This document shows positions 44,526 to 53,855 of a stretch of 64,000 bases of DNA, one piece after another. The DNA lies in NCBI RefSeq assembly GCF_024137025.1, contig NZ_JAMYJR010000009.1:186001-250000 (forward strand), written 5' to 3'. Made by a program: the position numbers and the translations under genes. The notes under the pieces are model-generated. The model did not search any database. It was not told where the DNA came from and saw nothing but the letters and a program-made list of their open reading frames with translations. This DNA is from Paractinoplanes aksuensis (GTDB taxonomy: Bacteria > Actinomycetota > Actinomycetes > Mycobacteriales > Micromonosporaceae). Each line of letters opens with the position of its first letter. Positions within the stretch are counted from its first letter, which is position 1.

Positions 44526-45311
44526 GTGTCGACCGACGACCGGACGAGCAGCCGGCAACACCAGACCAAGCCCGACAACGGCGCGGCCCTGCGCCGCCGC
44601 ACACCGAGCCGCGGGCGGGCCGCCGACGCGCCGCAACTGCGTTCCGTCACTCCGGTGGTCAGCCAATTCCCCGAGCCGGTCACGGCCGAGCTGACCGCGC
44701 GCCAGCGCCGCATCCTCGAGTTCATCCGCGACTGGGTCGAGCGCTACGGCTACCCGCCGAGCGTCCGTGAGATCGGCGAGGCCGTCGGGCTGGTCTCCCC
44801 GTCGAGCGTGGCCTACCAGCTGAAGGCGCTCGAGACCAAAGGCTTCCTGCGGCGCGACCCCAACCGCCCCCGGGCCGTCGACGTGCGCTCCCCCGCCGAG
44901 ATGGTCGACGACGAGACGCTGCGCTCGGCGCGACCCCAGCCCGCCTATGTGCCGCTGGTCGGCCGCATCGCCGCCGGTGGGCCGATCCTGGCCGAGCAGG
45001 CGGTCGAAGAGTTCTTCCCGCTGCCGCGCGAGCTGGTCGGCGAGGGCGAGGTCTTCATGCTCGAGGTCAAGGGCGACTCGATGATCGACGCCGCCATCTG
45101 CAACGGCGACTGGGTCGTCGTGCGCCAGCAGCCGACGGCCGTCGCGGGCGACATCGTGGCCGCGATGATCGACGGCGAGGCGACCGTGAAGCGGTACCGC
45201 CAGCGCGACGGGCACGTGTGGCTGATGCCGGCCAACCCGGCCTTCGACCCGATCCCCGGCGACGACGCGACCATCATGGGCCGCGTCGTGGCCGTCCTGC
45301 GCCGGGTCTGA
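44526..45311 (+). CDS. lexA: SOS repressor LexA
   Basis: 261 residues from GTG 44526 with GGGAGG upstream. An N-terminal extension of about 50 disordered residues precedes the winged-helix domain ('[34 protein letters not shown]'). The autocleavage site Ala150-Gly151 ('RIAAGG'), catalytic Ser185 ('KGDSMID') and Lys222 ('ATVKRY') are all intact. LexA represses DNA-repair genes until RecA filaments trigger its self-cleavage. It is divergent from the LysM gene. Confidence 0.96.
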   Translation: MSTDDRTSSRQHQTKPDNGAALRRRTPSRGRAADAPQLRSVTPVVSQFPEPVTAELTARQRRILEFIRDWVERYGYPPSVREIGEAVGLVSPSSVAYQLKALETKGFLRRDPNRPRAVDVRSPAEMVDDETLRSARPQPAYVPLVGRIAAGGPILAEQAVEEFFPLPRELVGEGEVFMLEVKGDSMIDAAICNGDWVVVRQQPTAVAGDIVAAMIDGEATVKRYRQRDGHVWLMPANPAFDPIPGDDATIMGRVVAVLRRV

Positions 45312-45493
45312 CATTCGGGTTGCGTCGGCACCCCGGCCCAGCGGGCCCGGTCGCCCGCCGAGGGGGGCGTGGGCTCGCCTCGACCGACGGCCACGCCGAG
45401 CTAGGCAACGGGCCTGAGCGAAGTGCCGGGTCCGGTGGCTTCCTGAACGGCGAGCGGGGCCGGTTGAGAGCCAGGACCCAGCAACTGGCGGAG

Positions 45494-47401
45494 TTACCGG
45501 GGGCCGTAGCCGTCGAAGCGGCTCTCGGGGCTCCGCCGGAAGTCGTTGCCGTTACTGGCGACGGGCGGCTGACCGCCGCTGTTGCCGCCGTAGACCCCGC
45601 CGCCACCACCGCGCGGCGGCTGGCCCTGCGGACCACGCGCGGGCTGACCCTGCGGACCGCGGGGCGGCTGACCCTGCGGACCACGCGGAGGCTGACCCTG
45701 CGGACCTCGAGCGGGCTGCCCCTGCGGGCCCCGGGGCGGCTGACCTTGCGGACCGCGCGGGGGTTGGCCCTGGGGGCCACGCGGGGGCTGGCCCTGCGGA
45801 CCACGCGCGGGCTGGCCCTGCGGACCACGCGCGGGCTGGCCCTGCGGACCACGCGCGGGTTGGCCCTGCGGACCACGGACGGGCTGACCCTGCGGACCGC
45901 GAGGCGGCTGGCCCTGCGGACCACGCGCGGGTTGGCCCTGCGGGCCACGGGCGGGCTGACCCTGCGGGCCGCGAGGCGGCTGACCCTGCGGACCACGCGG
46001 CGGCTGACCCTGCGGACCGCGCGGGGGCTGGCCCGGGCCGCCGCCGTACACACCGGCCCGCGCGGGCGCCGGCTGCTGGCCGTTGGCCTTGGCCGGGGCG
46101 CCACCGTAGACGCCGTTGCCCTTCGGCTTGCCGCCGTAGACACCGTTGGCCGGCTTGGGCGAGCCGTTGGCCGCCGGGCCCGAGCGGGCCCCGCCGTAGA
46201 CACCGGCCCGTTGTGCCGCGCCACCGACCCCGATCAGCTCGGTCTCGGGGTCGCCCTCGAGCGGGTTCTTGAAGTCGTCGTCATCGGCCACCGCGGGCGC
46301 CGCCGCGAGCCGCTTGCGGTGCCGGGTGATCCCGAACACGCCCGCCCCGACCAGGATCAGACCGACCAGGCCGACCCCGCCCACGGCGTACGTGATGTCG
46401 CTCAGTTCGAGGTTGGCGTACCACTTGTCCCCGCTTTCCTCGCCACCGTTCTTGGCGGCGGTGGCCACAGTGGTGGCCGGCGTGTAGCGGAGGATGTAGT
46501 TGGCCGTCTCGGTCTCGCCGTTCATGTCGGAGACCGTGTAGAAGAACTTGCCGTCGGGGCTGTAGCTGATCGCCTCACCGGTGATCTCGTTGGGCAACCC
46601 GGTCGTGCGCGGCTTGCCCTTGAGGGCGGCCAGCACGTCGCCGTTGGGCACATCCCATTCGAGCGCGTCGGTGTACGTGCGCAGCGCGACCTTCTTGCCA
46701 CCGGGCGCGACGGCGCCGCCGCTGATCGTCTGGTTGCCGATGCGGGCCAACGGGTTGCCGTCGGTCTGCGTGGCCCCGATCGGCAGCTCGGCGACGCGCT
46801 TCATCGGCACGCCCTCTTCGGTCTTGGGCTTCAGGGGGGCGGTCGGCTGGTAGACATAGGCCGGCTTGCCGATCTCGCGGGTGACGATCAGCGGGGAGCC
46901 GTCACCGTTGAGCAGCAGCGCCTCGGCGTCGTGGGCGTCGCCCTGGGGATAGGTGAGCCGGTGGATCGTGGGCTCGGCCGAACCGTTGGACGGCATCGAC
47001 CAGAGGCTGACGGTGGGGCGGCGGTCGTCGGTGTCGAACCGGTTGTCGCCGATGTCGGCGATCCACAGCTTCGTGCCGTCCGGCGAGAGAATCAGGTCTT
47101 CGGGGTCGAGCGGGCCTTTGCCCGAGTATTCGACCTCTTTGGTGATCTCGCACTTGGTGTCGAGGAAGAAGATCCGCTTGTGGGTCGGCTCGTCGGTGCT
47201 GTCGTTGACGACGACGTAACCCGACTTCGTGGCGACCAGACCCGACGCCTCGTCGATCTTCTTGCTGCTGATCTTGCACATTTTCTTGCCCGCGACGGCG
47301 GGAACACTGACCGTCGGGGCCGGATCCTCGGCAAACGCCGCGGACGAGCCGATCATCACCAGCCCGGAGGCCACGATCACCGGGAACACGAGACGCCGCA
47401 T
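45494..47401 (-). CDS. Membrane-anchored beta-propeller-like protein with octapeptide-repeat tail
   Basis: 635 residues. A signal peptide covers 1-24 ('VASGLVMIGSSAAFA'). The extracytoplasmic domain to about residue 350 has propeller-like strands ('EASGLVATKSGYVVVNDS', 'DPEDLILSPDGTKLWIADIGDN', 'GDAHDAEALLL'). One membrane helix ('DITYAVGGVGLVGLILVGAGVFGI') follows, then 'TRHRKR', placing the tail in the cytoplasm. The tail has several 'VYGG' motifs and about 18 tandem copies of GQP(P/A)RGPQ, ending 'FDGYGPR'. Function is unknown; the repeat could be a binding scaffold. Its DNA is a 24-bp tandem repeat at 45610-46040. Confidence 0.82.
   Translation of the reverse strand: MRRLVFPVIVASGLVMIGSSAAFAEDPAPTVSVPAVAGKKMCKISSKKIDEASGLVATKSGYVVVNDSTDEPTHKRIFFLDTKCEITKEVEYSGKGPLDPEDLILSPDGTKLWIADIGDNRFDTDDRRPTVSLWSMPSNGSAEPTIHRLTYPQGDAHDAEALLLNGDGSPLIVTREIGKPAYVYQPTAPLKPKTEEGVPMKRVAELPIGATQTDGNPLARIGNQTISGGAVAPGGKKVALRTYTDALEWDVPNGDVLAALKGKPRTTGLPNEITGEAISYSPDGKFFYTVSDMNGETETANYILRYTPATTVATAAKNGGEESGDKWYANLELSDITYAVGGVGLVGLILVGAGVFGITRHRKRLAAAPAVADDDDFKNPLEGDPETELIGVGGAAQRAGVYGGARSGPAANGSPKPANGVYGGKPKGNGVYGGAPAKANGQQPAPARAGVYGGGPGQPPRGPQGQPPRGPQGQPPRGPQGQPARGPQGQPARGPQGQPPRGPQGQPVRGPQGQPARGPQGQPARGPQGQPARGPQGQPPRGPQGQPPRGPQGQPPRGPQGQPARGPQGQPPRGPQGQPPRGPQGQPARGPQGQPPRGGGGGVYGGNSGGQPPVASNGNDFRRSPESRFDGYGPR
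45610..46040 (-). repeat. 24-bp coding tandem repeat
   Basis: About 18 in-frame copies encode GQP(P/A/V)RGPQ. Variation is mostly at the fourth residue (Pro, Ala or Val) and at third codon positions, and no copy breaks the frame. Confidence 0.9.
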
Positions 47402-47482
47402 CCGATCAGTGTCGCACGCGGCGCCCCGTGCTGGTGTTACGCGTCAGTCAAGCCCTGACGGCGAGGTGGATCAACGGCACCC

Positions 47483-48901
47483 TCAGTGCCGGAAGGACTC
47501 CAGTTCGTTGGCCAGATGCTCGTCGACCCGGATCCGCATCTCGGTGCCCTCCTCCACATGGAGGGTGTGCAGCACCTGACCGGACCGATGAATCCGGGCG
47601 ACCAGGTCGCCTCGGTCGTACGGCAGCAGAACGCGCATATCGACCGCGGGCTTGGGCAGCCGGTCGGCGATGGCGCGGTGCAGTTCGGCGATGCCGGCGC
47701 CGGAGCGGGCCGACACGAACACGGCGTCGGGCCACGCCCGCTTGAGGCGCAGCACCGTCTCCTCGTCCGCGGCGTCCATCTTGTTGATCACCAACAGCTC
47801 GGGGACCGTGTCGGCGCTGACGTCGGCCAGCACCTCGCGGACGGCGCTGACCTGACCCTCGGGGTCGGGGTGGGCGCCGTCGACGACGTGCACGACGAGG
47901 TCGGCGAACGACACCTCTTCGAGCGTGGAGCGGAACGCCTCGACGATCTGGTGCGGCAGGTGCCGCACGAAGCCCACCGTGTCGGACAGCGTGTAGACCC
48001 GCCCGTCCTCGGCCGCGGTGCGCCGGGTGGTCGGGTCGAGCGTGGCGAACAGCGCGTCCTCGACCAGCACGCCGGCCTGGGTCAGCCGGTTGAGCAGGCT
48101 GGACTTGCCGGCGTTGGTGTAGCCGGCGATGGCCACGGCCGGAACGCCGCTGCTCTGCCGGCGCGAGCGCTTGGTCTGCCGTACGGTCCGCATGCCCTTG
48201 ATCTCGCGCCGGAGCTTGGCGATGCGCTGGTTGATGCGGCGGCGGTCGGTCTCGAGCTTGGTCTCACCGGGACCACGGGTCCCGACGCCACCACCGCCCG
48301 AACCACCGCCGGCGCCACCGCCCTGGCGGGACAGCGAGTCACCCCAGCCGCGCAGACGCGGCAGCAGATACTGCAGCTGGGCCAGCTCGACCTGGGCCTT
48401 ACCCTCTTTGCTCTTCGCGTGCTGAGCGAAGATGTCGAGGATCAGAGCCGTACGGTCGACGACCTTGACCTTGATCTGCTGCTCGAGATTGCGGAGCTGG
48501 GACGGCGACAGCTCGCCGTCGCAGATGACCGTGTCGGCGCCGGTGGCGATGACCGCCTCACGCAGCTCGTCGACCTTGCCGCGGCCGATGAAGGTGGCCG
48601 TGTCGGGCCGGGAGCGCCGCTGGATCAGGCCCTCGAGCACCTGGGAACCGGCGGTCTCGGCCAGCGCGGCCAGCTCGGTCAGCGAGTTGTCGGCATCGGA
48701 GACGCTGCCCTCGGTCCAGACGCCGACCAGGACGACCCGCTCGAGCCTCAGCTGCCGGTACTCGACCTCGGTGATGTCGGTGAGTTCGGTGGAAAGACCG
48801 GCGACCCGGCGCAGCGAGTGCCTCTCTTCGAGCTCGAGCTCGCCGGTTGTCACGTCCGGCTCGTCGACCTCGAGGACGGGTGCCTGGTAAGTGTTTCGCA
48901 A
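47483..48901 (-). CDS. hflX: GTPase HflX
   Basis: 472 residues from TTG 48901, chosen because GAGGAGGTCACC lies just before it and the upstream frame is not conserved. The N-terminal HflX domain ('ERVVLVGVWTEGS', 'RPDTATFIGRGKVDEL', 'CDGELSPSQLRNLE') and the Gly-rich linker ('GGGAGGGSGGGGVGTRGPGE') precede the G domain: 'GYTNAGKSSLLNRL', 'DTVGFVRHLPHQ' and 'NKMD'. HflX binds the large ribosomal subunit and splits stalled ribosomes. It is divergent from the malic enzyme gene. Confidence 0.93.
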   Translation of the reverse strand: MRNTYQAPVLEVDEPDVTTGELELEERHSLRRVAGLSTELTDITEVEYRQLRLERVVLVGVWTEGSVSDADNSLTELAALAETAGSQVLEGLIQRRSRPDTATFIGRGKVDELREAVIATGADTVICDGELSPSQLRNLEQQIKVKVVDRTALILDIFAQHAKSKEGKAQVELAQLQYLLPRLRGWGDSLSRQGGGAGGGSGGGGVGTRGPGETKLETDRRRINQRIAKLRREIKGMRTVRQTKRSRRQSSGVPAVAIAGYTNAGKSSLLNRLTQAGVLVEDALFATLDPTTRRTAAEDGRVYTLSDTVGFVRHLPHQIVEAFRSTLEEVSFADLVVHVVDGAHPDPEGQVSAVREVLADVSADTVPELLVINKMDAADEETVLRLKRAWPDAVFVSARSGAGIAELHRAIADRLPKPAVDMRVLLPYDRGDLVARIHRSGQVLHTLHVEEGTEMRIRVDEHLANELESFRH

Positions 48902-49122
48902 AAGGTGACCTCCTCGGCCCCGATCGTGGCACGTCGCCGTGTCCGGCGCATCCACATAACGTGGCCAAGCGTTCTCGAATGATGGAAAGTCTTCAGTCCG
49001 CTCCAGGGCGGCGGGTGGGGCGGTTGGATGGGTTGGGGCCTGGTACAACGACCCGGGTGGAACCCGATATTCCACGGGGGCAAGATTACGGTGACGCACC
49101 CACCAATGTCGGAGGGACAACC

Positions 49123-50580
49123 GTGGTGACGACCCGCCTGCCGAGCGCAGGATTCTCGATCACGATCCGGATAGCTGTGACCGCGGACGCCTCGTCCATC
49201 GGCCGGCTCACCACCTGTGTCGGCGAGGCCGGCGCCATCGTGACGGCCCTCGACGTGGTCGACTCGGACCCGACCCGCGTGCTGGTCGACCTCACCTGCG
49301 ACACCGCCGACTCCAGCCACGCCGACCAGGTCGTGAAGACGCTCGAGGAGCAGGACGGGGTCGACGTCCGCAAGGTCTCCGACCGCACGTTCCTGCTGCA
49401 CCTCGGGGGCAAGATCGAGGTCACCTCGAAGGTCGCGCTGCGCAACCGCGACGAGCTGTCCCGGGCGTACACGCCGGGTGTGGCCCGGGTCTGCATGGCG
49501 ATCGCCGAGAACCCGGCCGACGCCCGGCGCCTGACCATCAAGCGCAACACCGTGGCCGTGGTCAGCGACGGCTCGGCCGTGCTCGGTCTGGGCAACATCG
49601 GCCCGGCCGCGGCCATGCCGGTCATGGAGGGCAAGGCCGCGCTGTTCAAGCGGTTCGGCGGCGTCGACGCGTGGCCGGTCGTGCTCGACACGCAGGACAC
49701 CGACGAGATCGTGAAGATCGTCAAGGCGATCGCCCCGGCCTACGGCGGCATCAACCTCGAGGACATCGCGGCGCCGCGCTGCTTCGAGATCGAGGCGCGG
49801 CTGCGCGAGCAGCTGGACATTCCGGTCTTCCACGACGACCAGCACGGCACGGCCATCTGCGTGCTGGCCGCGCTGACCAACGCGCTGCGGGTGGTCGGCA
49901 AGCGCCTGCCGGACGTGCGGGTCGTGGTCTCGGGCGCGGGCGCGGCGGGCACGGCGATCATGAAGCTGCTGCTCCGCCAGGGCGTGGGCGACATCATCGC
50001 GTACGACCGGAAGGGCGCCCTGCACCGCGGCATGGCCGACATGTCGGAGACCTGGCAGTGGCTGGCCGAGAACACGAACAAGGACAACTATTCGGGTGAC
50101 CTGCCCGGCGCCATCGTCGGCGCCGACGTGTTCATCGGGGTGAGCGCGCCCAACCTGCTCACCGGGGACGACATCGCCCGCATGGCCGACAAGTCGATCG
50201 TCTTCGCGCTGGCCAACCCCGACCCCGAGGTCGACCCGCGCGAGGCCCGCCGGCACGCCGCGGTGGTCGCCACCGGCCGGTCCGACCAGCCCAACCAGAT
50301 CAACAACGTGCTGGCCTTCCCGGGCGTCTTCCGCGGCATGCTCGACGTCAGCGCCGAGGAGTTCACCGAAGAAATGGCGCTGGCCGCGGCCCGGGCCATC
50401 GCCGACGTGGTGGGCGAGGACAAGCTCAACCCCACGGTCATCATCCCCAGCGTCTTCGACCCGAAGGTGACGCCGGCCGTGGCCGCCGCCATCCGGGCCG
50501 CGGTGAAGGGGCCGGCCCCGCACAACGTGGCCGCCCTGCCCGAGGCCGAGCTGGCCCAGGCCCCGGAAGAGACCTTCTGA
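49123..50580 (+). CDS. NAD(P)-dependent malic enzyme with N-terminal ACT domain
   Basis: 485 residues from GTG 49123 after GGAGGG. Residues about 8-88 form an ACT-like regulatory domain ('[30 protein letters not shown]'). The malic N domain has '[11 protein letters not shown]', '[24 protein letters not shown]' and 'FHDDQHGTA', and the NAD domain has '[16 protein letters not shown]'. It oxidatively decarboxylates malate to pyruvate. The length near 480 and the ACT domain put it with the short bacterial malic enzymes; cofactor choice cannot be fixed by eye. A perfect hairpin follows. Confidence 0.93.
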   Translation: MVTTRLPSAGFSITIRIAVTADASSIGRLTTCVGEAGAIVTALDVVDSDPTRVLVDLTCDTADSSHADQVVKTLEEQDGVDVRKVSDRTFLLHLGGKIEVTSKVALRNRDELSRAYTPGVARVCMAIAENPADARRLTIKRNTVAVVSDGSAVLGLGNIGPAAAMPVMEGKAALFKRFGGVDAWPVVLDTQDTDEIVKIVKAIAPAYGGINLEDIAAPRCFEIEARLREQLDIPVFHDDQHGTAICVLAALTNALRVVGKRLPDVRVVVSGAGAAGTAIMKLLLRQGVGDIIAYDRKGALHRGMADMSETWQWLAENTNKDNYSGDLPGAIVGADVFIGVSAPNLLTGDDIARMADKSIVFALANPDPEVDPREARRHAAVVATGRSDQPNQINNVLAFPGVFRGMLDVSAEEFTEEMALAAARAIADVVGEDKLNPTVIIPSVFDPKVTPAVAAAIRAAVKGPAPHNVAALPEAELAQAPEETF

Positions 50581-50585
50581 GCTGA

Positions 50586-50614
50586 GGCGGCAGGCGTCAG
50601 ACGCGCCTGCCGCC
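50586..50614. terminator. Bidirectional hairpin between malic enzyme and lipoprotein genes
   Basis: GGCGGCAGGCG (50586-50596) pairs perfectly with CGCCTGCCGCC (50604-50614) around a 7-base loop, between convergent genes. Confidence 0.75.
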
Positions 50615-50625
50615 GTCAGAATCGG

Positions 50626-51174
50626 TCAGTTCGACTTCAGGGTGCCCAGCAGGTCGCGGAGCGAGGACACCAGGAGCTCCTCGTGATCGTCCATCTGGCC
50701 CTGGGTGGTGACCGGCGCTTCGAGGAGGACCATGGCCTGGAGCTTGGCGTTCCCTGTCCACAGATAGGCCTCCAGCCCGCCCTCGTTCGAGGTGTAGGCG
50801 ATGGCGCGACCGGCAAGGCCGCTCAGCTCGAGATGCGGATCGCCGGCTCGGCGCGCTGCCTCGAGCTGCGAGTTCGCCTCCTCCTCGGGCGGCGTCAGCC
50901 GCTGATCGCTCTTGACCAGCTCGACGTTGCCGATGGCCGCGGGCGGTTTCTCCGTCGACCCGTAGGCGCAGGTGAACGTGAGGACGTTGGGCAGGTCGGC
51001 CTTCTGCGGGTCGTTCAGCGGCTTCAACCCGGCCAGGGCCGGCGCCGTCCAGGCCGGGCACTGATCGGCCGCCAGCGTCCACTTCTTGTCGCCCACGGCG
51101 TCGTCGTTACCGCCGCAACCGCCGACCAGCGCGAGCGCGGCCAAGGCCCCGACCCGTCGCGGACTTCCGCCCAT
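50626..51174 (-). CDS. Lipoprotein, unknown
   Basis: 182 residues from ATG 51174. A short Arg-containing signal ends in the lipobox 'LALVGGC', followed by a Gly/Asn/Asp linker. The mature part has two Cys ('DQCPAWTAPALAGL', 'FTCAYGS') that could pair, and the conserved-looking end 'EELLVSSLRDLLGTLKS'. No enzymatic motif is seen; the shape resembles DUF3558-like actinobacterial lipoproteins. It is downstream of the GDPD gene on the same strand. Confidence 0.75.
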   Translation of the reverse strand: MGGSPRRVGALAALALVGGCGGNDDAVGDKKWTLAADQCPAWTAPALAGLKPLNDPQKADLPNVLTFTCAYGSTEKPPAAIGNVELVKSDQRLTPPEEEANSQLEAARRAGDPHLELSGLAGRAIAYTSNEGGLEAYLWTGNAKLQAMVLLEAPVTTQGQMDDHEELLVSSLRDLLGTLKSN

Positions 51175-51211
51175 CGATCCCCCTCAGTGATTGAGCGGAG
51201 AGAATCGCACG

Positions 51212-51934
51212 TCAGCGGGCGGCCGACCACCCCGTCAGCTCCGCGACCCGGTCGGTGATCAGGCCGGCGATGCCGGCCTCGGTCAGCCGGGGCCATTCCG
51301 TCATGTCGTTGGCCGTCCAGGGCATCACGTCGATGCCGCGCGCGGTCAGAGCCGACACGGTCGGCGGATCGCCGAGGACGTCGGCGGTCGACGGGTTGAG
51401 GCAGACGACCTCGAGCTCGTCGGCCAGGTCGACGGTGTCGGCCTCGAAGCGCAGGCGCAGCAGGCCGCGCCGCAGCGCGGGGCCGGCCTCGCGGACCAGG
51501 CGGACGACGGCCGGGTCGAAGCTCTGCACGATCGTGCGACCGGCCAGGCCGTACTCGTCGACCAGCTCGACAATCGTCTTGACCTGGGACAACGTGGCCG
51601 GGGGCTTGATCTCGAGCAGCAGGCCGGGGCCGGGCGCGAGCAGCAGCTCGAGGGTCGCGGCCAGGGTCGGCACGCGGACGCCGGCGTAGGCGGGCGAGAA
51701 CCACGAGCCCGCGTCGAGAGCCGCCACCTCGGCGTACGAGACGTCCCAGACGTGCCCGGAGCCGGTGGTCGTGCGGTCGAGCGTGCGGTCGTGGATCACC
51801 ACCGGCACGTCGTCGACCGTGGTGCGCACGTCGAACTCGACCAGCGTGGCGCCGGCCCGGACGGCGGCGGCGAAGGCGGGCAGCGTGTTCTCGGGAGCGA
51901 CCGCCGAGTAGCCCCGATGGGCGACGTTATGCAT
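51212..51934 (-). CDS. Glycerophosphodiester phosphodiesterase
   Basis: 240 residues. 'NVAHRGYSAVAPENTLPAFAAAVRAGATLVEFDVRTTVDDVPVVIHDRTLDRTTTGSG' contains the catalytic His pair (HRG, IHD) and the metal-binding Glu/Asp of the GDPD family, and 'LLEIKPP' and the C-terminal 'TANDMTEWPRLTEAGIAGLITDRV' complete the TIM barrel. It releases glycerol 3-phosphate from glycerophosphodiesters. Its start overlaps the dapF end by 8 bases. No signal peptide, so it is cytoplasmic. Confidence 0.92.
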   Translation of the reverse strand: MHNVAHRGYSAVAPENTLPAFAAAVRAGATLVEFDVRTTVDDVPVVIHDRTLDRTTTGSGHVWDVSYAEVAALDAGSWFSPAYAGVRVPTLAATLELLLAPGPGLLLEIKPPATLSQVKTIVELVDEYGLAGRTIVQSFDPAVVRLVREAGPALRRGLLRLRFEADTVDLADELEVVCLNPSTADVLGDPPTVSALTARGIDVMPWTANDMTEWPRLTEAGIAGLITDRVAELTGWSAAR

Positions 51935-52772
51935 CGAGGTATTCGCCGGTGGCGACCAGGACGGCCGGGCCGGACAGCCACCACCCGTCCTCGGCGTCGT
52001 GGGTGACCGTGAGCCGGCCGCCGGGCAGGTCGATCGCGACCACGCCCATGGCCAGGCCGGCGTCGCGCAGGGCGACCGCGCCGACCGCCAGGGCGCCGGT
52101 GCCGCAGGCCAGCGTCTCGCCCGAGCCGCGCTCGTGGACCCGCATGCCGACGTGCAGGTCGGCCTCGGCCAGCGGGGCCGCGGTGACCACGAATTCGACG
52201 TTGACCCCGGCCGGGAACAGCGACCGGTCGAAGCCGGGCTCGGTGGTCAGGTCGAGCGAGTCGAGCGACAGACCGTCGTGCAGGCCGCAGACCAGGTGCG
52301 GGTTGCCGCAGTCGACGGCCACGCCCGGGAAGGTCAGCGGACCGGTGGTGGCGGTGCCGGCCGCGTACACCCGGGGGCTCTTCATGCGGACCCGGATCTG
52401 GTCGCCCTCGACGATCGCGAGCATGACGCCGGCCCGGGTGGCGATCGGGATGCCGGCCGGCGACGGGGTGGCCAGGCCGTGCGACACGAGGTAGCGGGTG
52501 AAGACGCGGACGCCGTTGCCGCACATCTCGGCGATCGAGCCGTCGCTGTTGCGGTAATCCATGAACCACTCGGCCTCGCCCGCCAGCTCGGCCCCGGCCG
52601 GGTCTTTGGCGCTGCGCACGACCCGCAGCACGCCGTCGCCGCCGATGCCGAAGCGGCGGTGGCAGAGCGCGACCACCTGGGCCGGGGTCAGGTCGAGCGC
52701 GCCGTCGACGTCCTCGACGATCACGAAGTCGTTGCCGGCGCCGTGGCCCTTGGTGAATCTCACGCGGTCCAT
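51927..52772 (-). CDS. dapF: Diaminopimelate epimerase
   Basis: 281 residues from ATG 52772; a second ATG directly before it (52775) overlaps the miaA stop and is equally possible. It interconverts LL- and meso-diaminopimelate for peptidoglycan and lysine synthesis. The start 'FTKGHGAGNDFVIVED' and both catalytic cysteines, in 'EMCGNGVR' and 'LACGTGALA', are present. It is translationally coupled to miaA before it and GDPD after it. Confidence 0.96.
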   Translation of the reverse strand: MDRVRFTKGHGAGNDFVIVEDVDGALDLTPAQVVALCHRRFGIGGDGVLRVVRSAKDPAGAELAGEAEWFMDYRNSDGSIAEMCGNGVRVFTRYLVSHGLATPSPAGIPIATRAGVMLAIVEGDQIRVRMKSPRVYAAGTATTGPLTFPGVAVDCGNPHLVCGLHDGLSLDSLDLTTEPGFDRSLFPAGVNVEFVVTAAPLAEADLHVGMRVHERGSGETLACGTGALAVGAVALRDAGLAMGVVAIDLPGGRLTVTHDAEDGWWLSGPAVLVATGEYLDA

Positions 52773-53677
52773 CATCGCGCAACGGCCAGCGCGTCGGCCA
52801 CCAGCGTCGGCGCGGCGCCGTCGAGCCAGGTGATCGCCGGGTCGCGCTTGAACCAGGAACGCTGCCTGCGCACGAAACGGCGAGTTCCACGTACGGTGTC
52901 GGCCTTGGCTTCTTCCGGGCCGAGTGTGCCGTCGATCTCGGCCAGCGCCTGCTGATAGCCGAGGGCCCGGCTCGCCGTACGCCCCTCGCGCAGCCCGAGC
53001 GGGATCAGCGCCCGCACCTCGTCGATCAGTCCCTGCTCCCACATCAGGTCGACCCGCAGCGCGATCCGCTCGTCGAGGTCGGCGCGGTCGACCCCCAGCT
53101 GCACGGACGGGTAATAAGGCGTCGGCGACGGCAGCGAGGCGGTGAACGGCTGCCCGGTCAGCTCGATGACTTCGAGGGCCCGCACGATGCGCCGCCCGTT
53201 CGAGGGAAGAATCTTGGCCGCCGCTTCCGGATCGCGCGCCCGCAGCCGGTCGTGCAGCGCCGCCACCCCACTGAGGGACAGCTCTTCCTCGAGCCGCGCC
53301 CGGACGTCGGGGTCGGTGCCCGGGAACTCGAACTCCTCGAGCACCGCCCGGATGTACAGCCCCGACCCGCCGACCAGCAGCGGCACCCGCCCCCGGGCCA
53401 GGATGTCGTCGATCGCGGCCCGGGCCAGCCCCTGGTACTCGGCCACGGCGGCCGGAAAGGTGACGTCCCAGATGTCGAGCAGATGGTGGGGCACGCCGTC
53501 CCGCTCGCCGGGAGTGAGTTTGGCCGTGCCGATGTCCATACCCCGGTAGAGCTGCATCGAGTCGGCGTTGACGACCTCCCCGCCCATCTCGTGGGCGAGA
53601 GCGAGGCTGAGCGCGGATTTCCCGGCCGCCGTCGGCCCGACGACAGTGATCACGCGCGGAGCTGTCTCGAACGGCAC
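52772..53677 (-). CDS. miaA: tRNA dimethylallyltransferase
   Basis: About 301 residues from GTG 53677 (VPFETAPRV); the frame extends to a TTG at 53752 that is less likely. MiaA transfers a dimethylallyl group to A37 of tRNAs reading UNN codons; MiaB, encoded 4 kb away, then thiomethylates the product. The P-loop 'VVGPTAAGKSALSLALA', 'VNADSMQLYRGMDIGTAK' and 'GGSGLYIRAVLE' are canonical. The start lacks a Shine-Dalgarno, and a TACCGT -10-like element six bases upstream hints at a leaderless transcript. The stop overlaps dapF. Confidence 0.95.
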   Translation of the reverse strand: MPFETAPRVITVVGPTAAGKSALSLALAHEMGGEVVNADSMQLYRGMDIGTAKLTPGERDGVPHHLLDIWDVTFPAAVAEYQGLARAAIDDILARGRVPLLVGGSGLYIRAVLEEFEFPGTDPDVRARLEEELSLSGVAALHDRLRARDPEAAAKILPSNGRRIVRALEVIELTGQPFTASLPSPTPYYPSVQLGVDRADLDERIALRVDLMWEQGLIDEVRALIPLGLREGRTASRALGYQQALAEIDGTLGPEEAKADTVRGTRRFVRRQRSWFKRDPAITWLDGAAPTLVADALAVAR

Positions 53678-53855
53678 GGAGCCACGGTAGGACAAGGTTT
53701 GGACACGGTCATCATCGGGCGCTTCCCCGTAACCGGGTTGGACCTGTGACAATGCGCGAGAAAGAATGCCGTAGAGAAGCTAGGCGTTCAACTGTGCTGT
53801 GGCGGTGGTCACCGATCAGGCGAGATCGGGGACGCCGGGAAGACGAGGATGGGTC

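Noticed and set aside
45610..46040. CRISPR-like regular repeats
   Set aside because: The 24-bp units are directly adjacent with no unique spacers and encode an in-frame octapeptide repeat.
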